A stretch of 64,000 bases of DNA, from contig JADJNS010000014.1 of assembly GCA_016714225.1 (NCBI GenBank), positions 248,001-312,000 on the forward strand, read 5' to 3'. The translations under genes were made by a program, and so were the position numbers. The first letter of the stretch is position 1; each line of letters opens with the position of its first letter. This document shows positions 51,925 to 59,677 of the stretch, one piece after another. The notes below the pieces were generated by a model. It had not been told where the DNA came from. It ran no database searches and saw nothing but the letters and a program-made list of their open reading frames with translations. Origin of the DNA: Archangiaceae bacterium. Its GTDB lineage: Bacteria; Myxococcota; Myxococcia; Myxococcales; Myxococcaceae.

Positions 51925-52602
51925 ATGAGCCTGCTCACTGAAGACAGCCAGTTGTTGCAGCGCTTTCGGGCAGGTGAACGGCAGAGCATGGAGATCGTGT
52001 TTCGACATTACGCGCCGCAGCTGTCGGCCCTGGTGGCCCGCGGCCTCACCACGCGCGGCGGGCGCATTCGGCCTTCGTCTCCGTTCGAGGTGGGCGCGGT
52101 GGTGCAAGAGGCCTTCGCCCGCGCCTTCACCGACAAGGCGCGCGGCGCGTTCGACGGGGCCTCCGACTACCTGCAGTACCTCGCGGCCATCGCCCGCAAC
52201 GAGCTGCTCAACCAGCAGCGCGGCCGTGAAGACCTCGCCGAAGCGCCCGCGCTCGAGAGCGAGCTGAGCCAGGCCGCCAACGCCGGCGCGGTGGTGGGCA
52301 TGGCCCCGCCCTCTCCCGAACAGGCGGCCGAAGAGCGCGAGCTGCACGGGCTGGTCGAGAAGTTTCTCGCCGGGCGCGAGGGGCGCGACCGCGACGTGTT
52401 TCGCGTGCGCTTCGAGCAGCACCTCACCCAAGACGACGCCGCGGCGGTGCTGGGGCTCACCCGCATTCAGGTGCGGCGCGTCGAGGCGAAGCTGCGCCGA
52501 GACCTCTTCATTCACCTGCGCGCCAGCGGCTACCTCGACCGCGCGCGCCCGGTCGAGAGCTCGCTGGTGGGCGCGGCGGCAGAAAGGGTGACGGCGCGAT
52601 GA
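51925..52602 (+). CDS. Sigma-70 family (ECF-type) sigma factor of the caspase operon
   Basis: 225 residues from ATG 51925 with GGGGTGA just upstream. Region 2: LLQRFRAGERQSMEIVFRHYAPQL, VVQEAFARAF and YLQYLAAIARNELLNQQR; region 4: RDVFRVRFEQHLTQDDAAAVLGLTRIQVRRVEAKLRRDL with the HTH. A ~60-residue linker separates them. The region-2 sequence is divergent from typical ECF factors. It heads a four-gene operon in which every junction is a 4-base overlap. A possible operator, CAGCGA/TCGCTG (51814-51836), lies in the upstream divergent gap. It probably transcribes its own operon. Confidence 0.88.
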   Translation: MSLLTEDSQLLQRFRAGERQSMEIVFRHYAPQLSALVARGLTTRGGRIRPSSPFEVGAVVQEAFARAFTDKARGAFDGASDYLQYLAAIARNELLNQQRGREDLAEAPALESELSQAANAGAVVGMAPPSPEQAAEERELHGLVEKFLAGREGRDRDVFRVRFEQHLTQDDAAAVLGLTRIQVRRVEAKLRRDLFIHLRASGYLDRARPVESSLVGAAAERVTAR

Positions 52603-53219
52603 CCCACGAGCAGGCCAGGGCTCAGCTCGACGCGCTGTTCGAGGGCCGGCAGGCCGACGTGCAGCGCGAGCCGCTGCGCGAGCACTTGAAGGGCTGCCCG
52701 CCGTGTCAGACGGCGTACGACCGCGCCGCGCAGGCGATGCGCAGCATGCTGGGCGACCCGGCGCAGATGACCGAAGAAGAGCTGTGGCTGTTCGAACCGC
52801 CGCTGCCCGCCGCGAAGGTGGTGCCGCTCTTTCGACCCGGCCGCGCGGTGGCGCTGGCGTTGGCCGCCTCGCTCGCCGGGGTGGTCTTCTACGCCACCGT
52901 CAATCGCCCCGAGCCCTTCAGCGCGCGCGGCGGCGACCCGGTGGCGGTGACGGCGAGCGCTCGCGCCGTGTGCCTGCGCGGCGACGCGGTGGTGCCGACC
53001 TGCGCCGCCAAAGACACGGTGCTGTTCGCGGTCTCGACGCGCGGGCTCAACCACGTGCAGCTGTTCGACGGCGAGCGGCTGGTGGGCGAAGGCGAAGTGG
53101 CCGACGCGCCCGACACCACGCTGCCGTGGACGGTGGAGTGGCGGCCAGACCTGCAGGCCTCGGTGCGGCTGGCGAGGTGCGCGACGTGCGAGCCCACGGT
53201 GGTGAAGGTCGGCCCGTGA
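52599..53219 (+). CDS. Membrane anti-sigma factor-like protein (zf-HC2)
   Basis: 206 residues. N-terminal zinc motif REHLKGCPPCQ (His-x3-Cys-x2-Cys), a linker, one transmembrane segment (~88-106, RAVALALAASLAGVVFYATV) and a ~95-residue outer domain with four Cys (RAVCLRGDAVVPTC, RCATCEP) and a beta-rich LNHVQLFDGERLVGEGE part. By the ZAS/anti-sigma model it holds the preceding sigma factor at the inner membrane, and its outer domain is the sensor. Overlaps of 4 bases on both sides tie it to the sigma factor and the caspase-like protease. Confidence 0.85.
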   Translation: MTHEQARAQLDALFEGRQADVQREPLREHLKGCPPCQTAYDRAAQAMRSMLGDPAQMTEEELWLFEPPLPAAKVVPLFRPGRAVALALAASLAGVVFYATVNRPEPFSARGGDPVAVTASARAVCLRGDAVVPTCAAKDTVLFAVSTRGLNHVQLFDGERLVGEGEVADAPDTTLPWTVEWRPDLQASVRLARCATCEPTVVKVGP

Positions 53220-54760
53220 GCGCCCCGGCGCTCGCTGCGCTGTTGCTCGCCGCGGCCGGCCCGGCCGAGCGGGCGCAGCCGCGCCTCTTCGCGCTGGTGG
53301 TGGGGCTCAACTCGAGCCGCGACCCAAAGGTGGCGCCGCTGCGCTACGCCGACGACGACGCCGCCCGCTACTTCGAGCTGTTCGAGGCGCTGGGCGCGCA
53401 GCCCAAGCTGCTGGCGGTGCTCGACGCCGACACCCAGCGGCGGCACCCCGCCCTCGCCGCGGTGGCGCGGCCGCCCTCGCGCGCCGAGCTCGACCGCGCG
53501 ATTCACGAGATTGCCCAAGACGCGCGCCGCGCGCAGCAGGCCGGCGAGCAGGTCGAGTTCTTCTTCGCCTACGCCGGCCACGGCAACATCACCGCCGACC
53601 GCGAGGGCTACGTGAACCTGGTCGACTCGGTGCTGCTGCGGCGCGAGCTGTTCAGCGCGGTGCTCGAGCCGGTGCCCGCCACGTACAAGCACGTCATCAT
53701 CGACGCCTGCAACGCGTACTTCCTGGTGGCGAAGCGCGGCGCGGCGACCGAGGCGCAGCTTCAGGCGGTGAAGGCGTTTCTCGACCGCGAGGCGCTCGAC
53801 GCGCACCCCGAGGTGGGGGTGCTGGTGAGCGGCACCAAAGAGGTCGAGACCCACGAGTGGGCGGCGCTCGAGTCGGGGGTGTTCTCGCACGAGATTCGCT
53901 CGGCGCTGCTGGGAGCGGCCGACGCCGACGGCGACGGCTACGTGCGGTACGCCGAGATCGCCGCGTTCGTGGCCGCGGCCAACGACGGTCTGTCTGACCC
54001 GCGGGCCCGCGTCGACGTGTTCGCGAGGCCTCCGGCGCTCGACCTCTCGCGGCCGGTGCTCGACCTGCGCCGCGGCAGCCCGCGCTACCTCGAGGTGCCG
54101 CCCCAGCTCAAAGGCCGCTGGCGGGTCGAAGATGCGCGCGGCGCCCGCTACGCCGACTTCAACGCCTCGGGCGAGCGCTCGGTGTTCCTCAAGCTGGTGG
54201 GCGAGAGCGAGTACTTCGCGTTCTTCGAAGACGACCGCGAGGCGAAGGTGCGCGCCTCGAAGACCGGCGGCATCGCGCAGCTGGCGCTGTCGTCGCTCAA
54301 GCCCAAGCGCTCGGCCACCCGCGGCGCGGTGGAAGACGACCTGCGCAAGGGGCTGTTCACCATTCCCTACGGGGCGGGGTTCTTGCGCGGCTTCGTGTCG
54401 AGCAACCCCAGCGCCGGGGTGGTGCCGCCGCCGTCGGCGCCGTTCGCTCCGTTTCCCGAGGTGGGGCTCGAGCGCACCGAGGTGGCCGCGCCGAGCATGC
54501 CGCTGCCGCGGCGCCTGGGCTGGGTGTCGATGGGGCTGGCGGTGGCGTTCGGCTCGACCTCGGCCATCGCCGCGCTGCAGACGCGCTCGGGCTACGACGG
54601 CTTCTTGACCCAGCTCGCCGAGGCCGGCACCTACAGCCCGAACCAGGTGCGGGCGATCGAGAACTGGCGGCTGGTGACGAACCTGGCGCTGGTGGGCGCG
54701 GTGGGCACCGCCGCGCTCGGGCTCTTGCTGCTCTTCCTGAGCGATGGGACTCCCCAATGA
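53216..54760 (+). CDS. Exported caspase-like (peptidase C14) protein with C-terminal membrane anchors
   Basis: 514 residues from GTG 53216. Signal-like N-terminus (VSAPALAALLLAAAGPAERA), then a C14 caspase domain (~22-290): FALVVGLNSSRD start, catalytic His in FFAYAGHGN and catalytic Cys in VIIDACNAY. An EF-hand-like loop DADGDGYVRYAE follows within LLGAADADGDGYVRYAEI, suggesting Ca2+ control. Residues ~290-420 form a beta-rich region; two hydrophobic segments (~430-450 and ~490-510) anchor the C-terminus. The catalytic domain would thus be outside the cytoplasm. Coupled to an anti-sigma factor by a 4-base overlap: it may cleave that protein or respond to it. Both dyad residues are intact. 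Confidence 0.88.
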   Translation: MSAPALAALLLAAAGPAERAQPRLFALVVGLNSSRDPKVAPLRYADDDAARYFELFEALGAQPKLLAVLDADTQRRHPALAAVARPPSRAELDRAIHEIAQDARRAQQAGEQVEFFFAYAGHGNITADREGYVNLVDSVLLRRELFSAVLEPVPATYKHVIIDACNAYFLVAKRGAATEAQLQAVKAFLDREALDAHPEVGVLVSGTKEVETHEWAALESGVFSHEIRSALLGAADADGDGYVRYAEIAAFVAAANDGLSDPRARVDVFARPPALDLSRPVLDLRRGSPRYLEVPPQLKGRWRVEDARGARYADFNASGERSVFLKLVGESEYFAFFEDDREAKVRASKTGGIAQLALSSLKPKRSATRGAVEDDLRKGLFTIPYGAGFLRGFVSSNPSAGVVPPPSAPFAPFPEVGLERTEVAAPSMPLPRRLGWVSMGLAVAFGSTSAIAALQTRSGYDGFLTQLAEAGTYSPNQVRAIENWRLVTNLALVGAVGTAALGLLLLFLSDGTPQ

Positions 54761-55854
54761 AGCGCGCCTGGCTGCTGCTGTTGTCGTCGTGCCTGCTCGA
54801 CCCGGGCAGCGTCATCAAGAACGTCGAGCTCACGGTCACTGCGTACGACCTGCCGGTGGGCGGCAAGCTGCACCTCACCACCGTCGACGCCGACCAGCGA
54901 ACCCGCGAGAAGACCGCGTACATCTCGGAGGGCCAGATGAACGTGCTCTACGAGCAGGGCGCGCTGGCGCAGGGCGCGCTGACGGTGGGCGCCGAGGTGT
55001 TCGATGCAGACGGCACGCTGGTGGCGTGCGGCGCGGGCCGCGCGGTGGTGGGTGAAGACAAAGAGGTCATCGTGGGCCTGAGCTCGGTGTCGATGAGCGC
55101 GCTCAACTGCGGCGCGTGCGGCCACCGCTGCGAGACCGACCAGGCGGTGGGCCAGTGCGTGGCGGGGCAGTGCGCGGCCTGGGAGTGCCCCATCGGGCTC
55201 ATCGCCGAGAGCGACGGCGGCTGCACCATGCCGCCCCCGCCCGATGCGGGGCCGGTCGATGCCGGCGGCATCGACGCAGGAGAGGAAGACGCCGGCTTCG
55301 ATGCGGGCCCCTCGTGCGTGCCGGCGGCCGAAGACTCGCAAGGCACCTGCACCGACGGCGTCGACAACAACTGCGACCTTCGCACCGACTGCGCCGACCC
55401 CGGGTGCGGCGCGCTGAAGCGGGCCTGCGTGCTCGACGCGGGCTGCATCGCGCAGGGCGTGCAGACCTTCGACTGCGCGAGCAAGAGCTGGGGCGTGTGC
55501 GTCACCAACCCCTCGGCCGAAGACTCGGTCGACACCTGCTCGGACAACATTGACAACGACTGCGACGGCAAGACCGACTGCCTCGACACCGGCTGCCAGA
55601 ACATCAAGCAGCCCTGCCCGGGCGGCGTGTGCGCGGCGGGCCTGCGCCTGTGGAACTGCAACACCCACCTGCTGGGGCTGTGCCTGCCGTACATACCCCT
55701 GCTGGCCGAGAACTCGGCGCTGACCTGCGGCAACAGCCTCGACGACGACTGCGACGGCAAGACCGACTGCCTCGACGCGCAGTGCCGCGGCAGGCAGTGC
55801 GCGTCGGGCAGAATCTGCTGCGGCGACGGCGGCTGCGCCACCAGCTGCCCGTGA
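54757..55854 (+). CDS. MopE-like lipoprotein with Cys/Asp repeats
   Basis: 365 residues. Lipobox LLLSSCLL. Residues ~20-110 form a beta-rich domain; a Cys-rich stretch (NCGACGHRCETDQ) and a Pro/Asp/Ala linker (PPPPDAGPVDAGGIDAGEED) follow; then three MopE-type repeats TC-x-D-x-x-D-N-(D/N)-CD-x-x-TDC at about 200, 265 and 328. These repeats are predicted metal-binding, Ca2+ or Cu, in surface proteins. Last gene of the sigma/anti-sigma/caspase operon (4-base overlap with the caspase gene), likely exposed at the outer surface. Confidence 0.85.
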   Translation: MKRAWLLLLSSCLLDPGSVIKNVELTVTAYDLPVGGKLHLTTVDADQRTREKTAYISEGQMNVLYEQGALAQGALTVGAEVFDADGTLVACGAGRAVVGEDKEVIVGLSSVSMSALNCGACGHRCETDQAVGQCVAGQCAAWECPIGLIAESDGGCTMPPPPDAGPVDAGGIDAGEEDAGFDAGPSCVPAAEDSQGTCTDGVDNNCDLRTDCADPGCGALKRACVLDAGCIAQGVQTFDCASKSWGVCVTNPSAEDSVDTCSDNIDNDCDGKTDCLDTGCQNIKQPCPGGVCAAGLRLWNCNTHLLGLCLPYIPLLAENSALTCGNSLDDDCDGKTDCLDAQCRGRQCASGRICCGDGGCATSCP

Positions 55855-55899
55855 CCATTTGATTGCGGGGTCGAAGGCCGTGGCCTACATGTTCAGGCC

Positions 55900-56547
55900 A
55901 TGAAAGTCGGCGTCCTCGGAACCGGAGTCGTGGGTCAGGCCATCGCCACCCGCCTGGTGCAGCTGGGCCACGAAGTGTGCATGGGGGCGCGCAACTCGGA
56001 CAACGAGAAGGCGCGCGCCTTCGAGAAGCAGTTTCTGCCCAAGGGCACCTCGGGCACGTTCAGCGACGCGGCGGCGTTCGGCGAGCTGCTGTTCAACTGC
56101 ACCAACGGGGCGGGCGCGCTCGACGCGCTCAAGGCGGCAGGCGAGGCGAACCTGGCGGGCAAGGTGCTGATCGACATCAGCAACCCGCTCGACTTCAGCA
56201 ACGGGTTCCCGCCGTCGATGCTGACGCCGAGCACCGACTCGCTGGCCGAGCAGGTGCAGCGCGCGTTTCCCAGGTGCCTGGTGGTGAAGTCGCTCAACAC
56301 GGTGACCGCGAAGCTGATGGTCGAGCCGCAGTCGCTGTCGTCGGGTAACCACGACATGTTCATGGCGGGCAACGACGCCGGCGCGAAGGCGAAGGTGAAG
56401 GAGCTGCTCCAGAGCTTCGGGTGGAAGCACATCGTCGACGTAGGCGACATCACCGGCGCGCGCGGCCTCGAGATGTACCTGCCGCTGTGGGTGCGGCTGT
56501 ACGGGCAGTTTCAGACCGCGACCTTCAACGTGAAGGTGGTTCGGTAG
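55900..56547 (+). CDS. NADP-dependent oxidoreductase, F420-reductase-like (NAD-binding)
   Basis: 215 residues of the NADPH:F420-oxidoreductase-like family. Rossmann motif GVLGTGVVGQAIA at the N-terminus, an NADP-preferring GARNSDN after beta2, IDISNPLDF and VKSLNTV as in family members; ends with MYLPLWVRLYG. Cytoplasmic. It transfers hydride to an unknown acceptor; whether F420 is used is not known. It follows the caspase operon by 45 bases but has its own ATG and may be separate. Confidence 0.88.
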   Translation: MKVGVLGTGVVGQAIATRLVQLGHEVCMGARNSDNEKARAFEKQFLPKGTSGTFSDAAAFGELLFNCTNGAGALDALKAAGEANLAGKVLIDISNPLDFSNGFPPSMLTPSTDSLAEQVQRAFPRCLVVKSLNTVTAKLMVEPQSLSSGNHDMFMAGNDAGAKAKVKELLQSFGWKHIVDVGDITGARGLEMYLPLWVRLYGQFQTATFNVKVVR

Positions 56548-56625
56548 CGGTCGGTCATCAGCGGAGCTCTGGTGAGCCGGCAGGTCGGCGAGAGCGCGCA
56601 ACGCCCGGCGGCGTGAGGGCAGCGC

Positions 56626-57783
56626 TCACACCGAGATGGCGCCGCGGGCAAACAGGTGCGGGTGGCCGTCGAGGCTGTAGCCGAGAATGCCCTTGTCGCC
56701 GTTGGCCTGCGGGTCGATGACCGCGCCAGAGGTGTCCTTCCACACGTCGACCTTGCGGCCGGCGAGGCCGGCGTCGATCTGCTGCGGCGGCAGCGCAGTC
56801 GCAGGCAGCGCCACGCGCACGTTGCGCACCATCGCCCCCACCGGGTCGGTGATTTGAATCCACACGCTGGCGTTGCCCGAGAGCAGCGCGTTGTTGGTGA
56901 AGGCTTCTTGCGCGGCGCCGTTGCCTTCGATGACCGCCTCGGCGAGGCCGGGGTCGGCCTTGGCGGGGTCGGTGGTCATGACCTTGGCGAAGACCTTGTA
57001 GCCGACCGGGGCCTCGACGGTGATGGCCTGCCGGGTCATCACCGGGCTCCACCGATAGGAGGCACGGCCCTGGTTCCTCAGGCTCTGGGTGTGAAAGCCG
57101 ACACCGGCGTTGACGGTCACCTTCACGCCCGAGGCCGAGACCAGCTCGCGCGACTGCCAGGCCGGCGGAAGCACGCCGATCACCTTCTCGGCATAGAGGT
57201 CGTCGTGGAAGGTGGCGGCGATCGCCTTGAGGGCGTCGACGGTGTAGCCGGTGAACGCTCCGATGTTGGCCGGGTCGAGCCCCCAGGTGATGTCGTCGCG
57301 CGAGATGGTGTCGGCGTTGCCGTCACCGTTCTTCACCAGTTGCAGACGGCGCGCCGCGGTCTGCTGCTCGGGAGTGGGCAGCGAGGGGATGTTCGCCTGG
57401 GTCACCGCCGGGTTGGTGAGGGTACGCTCGAGCCGGTAGTCGAGGTTCTGCAGCGGGGCGATGGCCACGGGGCCTGAGTCGGGCACCTCGAAGAGCGCGT
57501 GCACCGCCGGCACCGCAGCGCGCTCGTTGGGAAACAGCACCGCCTGGTTCTGCGGCTTGTCGAGGCGATCGAGCTCGTACAGGTAGAGGGTGCCGTCGGC
57601 CTTGGGCGTGCCGGGCATCGAGCCGGCCGGGTCGAGAATCTCGTCGCCGCGCCTGGCGACGGTGAGCGCGTCGCCCTCGACGCCGAGCTTCGCGAGGTTG
57701 GCGAGGTTGCGGTCGGAAACGTAGGTCTTGTTGGGGTCGCGGTGGGCGGTGACGACTGCGCTGCCTCGGAGCGTGTTGGACAT
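56626..57783 (-). CDS. Hypothetical protein, possibly secreted without leader
   Basis: 385 residues with no signal peptide or transmembrane segment. Segments: YVSDRNLANLAKLG, LYLYELDRLDKPQNQAVLFPNE, and an EF-hand-like NGDGNADTISRDDITWGL (~150). The C-terminal half is beta-rich (VSASGVKVTVNAGVGF, ASVWIQITDPVGAMVRNVRV). Unrecognised family. It is followed by the SLT cluster on the same strand in the order SLT, SH3 lipoprotein, this gene; a role in cell-wall or predation-related functions is guesswork. Confidence 0.65.
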   Translation of the reverse strand: MSNTLRGSAVVTAHRDPNKTYVSDRNLANLAKLGVEGDALTVARRGDEILDPAGSMPGTPKADGTLYLYELDRLDKPQNQAVLFPNERAAVPAVHALFEVPDSGPVAIAPLQNLDYRLERTLTNPAVTQANIPSLPTPEQQTAARRLQLVKNGDGNADTISRDDITWGLDPANIGAFTGYTVDALKAIAATFHDDLYAEKVIGVLPPAWQSRELVSASGVKVTVNAGVGFHTQSLRNQGRASYRWSPVMTRQAITVEAPVGYKVFAKVMTTDPAKADPGLAEAVIEGNGAAQEAFTNNALLSGNASVWIQITDPVGAMVRNVRVALPATALPPQQIDAGLAGRKVDVWKDTSGAVIDPQANGDKGILGYSLDGHPHLFARGAISV

Positions 57784-57861
57784 GCCTGGAGTTTCGGCAC
57801 GGACAAATGTCTGGTCGCGTGCTCGGGCACGCAGTCTGGGAACCAGTTCCCAATCGGCATT

Positions 57862-58815
57862 TCACGGCGCCAGGCGGTCGTAGATGGCGCTCAGGTCCTG
57901 CATCGAGCGCAGCGCGGCGGCGCGGGTGGGCGCGTAGCGGGCGGTGGTGTTCCACCCGCTGCCGTAGCACCAGCCGTAGGCGTTGGTGATGCACTCGCTC
58001 GTCACCGTCGGCTCTTCGCAGGTGAAGCCGATGGCGCCGTTGCGGAGCAGCCACGAGCGGCGCAGGTCTGTGGTCGAGCCGACGATGCCGTTCAGGGTGG
58101 CGCTGCCGTTGGCGTAGCCGGCATCGACCGCGGTGCGCCACAGCACGTCGTAGACCCCCAGGCCCGGGTAGAGCGCGCGCGCCTTCGCCTCGAGGTCGGC
58201 GAGCGTGCGCCCCGGCACCTGCACCGCCGACGCGCCGACCTGCCAGGCGCGGCCCGGCGCGCAGGTCTCGAGCGGGCCGATGCGCCGGTCTCCCGAGGCG
58301 GTGTTGCAGTTGGAGTAGCCGATGGGGTTGGCGAGCCCGAGCACGCCTTCTTTGAGCGACCACCAGGTGACGCGCGAGGCGACGCGCAGCCGGTCGGCGC
58401 GGGTGCCGGCCAGGTGCGGCACCACGCTCTGCGCGATGGTGCGCACGTTGCCGGCCTCGTCGGCAGTGAGCGCCCAGCCGTTCACGGTGAGCACCTCGCT
58501 GCCGGGCGCGACCGTCTCCCAGTACGCGCCGTGCGACCAGCCGACCGTGCCGTGGTGGTCGAGCTTGAAGAACTCGCCGCTCGGGGCGGCCGAGAGCAGC
58601 GTCGCGGTGTCGCCGGCCGCGACCACCTGAACCACGGCGTACGCGGTCGACGGGCCGGCGCGCAGGTTCACCGCGACGGTGGCGCGCACCGCGCCGCCGG
58701 CGACCGGGCTCTGCAGCTTCGCGGCCACGGTGGCGGTGTCGTCGGCCGGGTCGGGGGGCTCGACGCCGCAGCCGGTGAGCGCGCAGGTCAGTACGACCAG
58801 GTTCGTGGCGCGCAT
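57862..58815 (-). CDS. SH3-domain lipoprotein
   Basis: 317 residues. Signal with lipobox CALTGCG. Residues ~40-100 form a bacterial SH3 domain (VNLRAGPSTAYAVVQVVAAGDTATLL), which binds peptidoglycan. Residues ~110-317 contain YSNCNTASGDRRIGPLETCAPGR, TCEEPTVTSECITNAYGWCYG with four to six Cys; the fold is unknown and could be a hydrolase of wall material. It begins 3 bases after the SLT gene stop, forming a cell-wall cluster with it. Confidence 0.78.
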   Translation of the reverse strand: MRATNLVVLTCALTGCGVEPPDPADDTATVAAKLQSPVAGGAVRATVAVNLRAGPSTAYAVVQVVAAGDTATLLSAAPSGEFFKLDHHGTVGWSHGAYWETVAPGSEVLTVNGWALTADEAGNVRTIAQSVVPHLAGTRADRLRVASRVTWWSLKEGVLGLANPIGYSNCNTASGDRRIGPLETCAPGRAWQVGASAVQVPGRTLADLEAKARALYPGLGVYDVLWRTAVDAGYANGSATLNGIVGSTTDLRRSWLLRNGAIGFTCEEPTVTSECITNAYGWCYGSGWNTTARYAPTRAAALRSMQDLSAIYDRLAP

Positions 58816-58818
58816 CGC

Positions 58819-59475
58819 TCAGTACCAGGTGTAGTTGTCGTTCGACTCGCCGTACGGGTTCTGGTGCGGCGCCCCGCTCTGGTAGTCGACCACGCCCTTC
58901 GACCGGTCGATGCCGCCGTAGCGCTCGTCGCTGTAACGCACCGCCGCGATGATGCTGTCGACCGGGTCGTAGGGGTCGCCGCCCGGCACGTAGCGGGCGA
59001 AGTTCGACCTGGTGACCTGCATCAGGCCCACCGAGTTGTCGCCGATCTGCGCGTTCACGTCGTCGGGCCGGTTGTTGATGGCCGAGGGGTCGTTGCGCGA
59101 CTCGTGGTACGCGACGATGCGAATCGCCTCTTCCTCTTCGGCGGTGAAGTCGCGGCCCATCTTCTGCTCGGCCTGCGAGATCCACCCGTCGACCTCGGCG
59201 TCGGGCCCCTGGCTGTCGAGCCCGGTGTCGCCGGCAGGCGCGGCGGGCGGCGGCGAAGGCGTGGTCGGGTGCGCCGGCAGGGGAGGCGGAGTCAGGCTCA
59301 CCGGCGGTCGCGGCGCGCGCGGCTGGAAGGTGTCGTGGTGCATCACGCTGCTGCGAAGCTGCGTCTGCAGCGCGGCGTTCGAGGGGCGGTCTCCTCTCAC
59401 CGCCGAGTGGACCTTGCTGGCGATGCTGTGGCCGAGGTTGGAGGTCGAGGGCCGGCGAACGGTGGGGAAGCTCAT
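58819..59475 (-). CDS. Lytic transglycosylase (SLT) domain protein without signal peptide
   Basis: 218 residues. First ~75 residues polar and Pro-rich (SLTPPPLPAHPTTPSPPPAAP), no signal peptide; C-terminal SLT domain with catalytic Glu in VAYHESRNDPSAIN, the GLMQV motif (SVGLMQVTRSNF) and AVRYSDERYGG. It cleaves the glycan backbone of peptidoglycan. The lack of a leader suggests cytosolic storage, release by lysis, or export by a leaderless route. It heads a minus-strand cluster with the SH3 lipoprotein. Confidence 0.88.
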   Translation of the reverse strand: MSFPTVRRPSTSNLGHSIASKVHSAVRGDRPSNAALQTQLRSSVMHHDTFQPRAPRPPVSLTPPPLPAHPTTPSPPPAAPAGDTGLDSQGPDAEVDGWISQAEQKMGRDFTAEEEEAIRIVAYHESRNDPSAINNRPDDVNAQIGDNSVGLMQVTRSNFARYVPGGDPYDPVDSIIAAVRYSDERYGGIDRSKGVVDYQSGAPHQNPYGESNDNYTWY

Positions 59476-59677
59476 GGTGCTTTCCTTTCGGGAGGGGTGC
59501 TGCGGCTGACCCTGAGCAACGCGTGTGCCGGCTCGGGTTCGCTGGCGGTTGGAGGTGGCGCGGTCGCCGGCTTGCGCCTCGAGCGCTTCACAGATTGTGC
59601 AACGCCGTCTTCGGGCGCTTCAGCTGGGAGAACGGCGCGGCGCCGACGAGAATACGGGTCTCTTGCGCACCCACGAC

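Noticed and set aside
59521..59577. Sigma54 promoter upstream of the second FHA activator (TGGCGC...TTGC)
   Set aside because: Spacing between the two halves is 10 bases, about twice the required distance.
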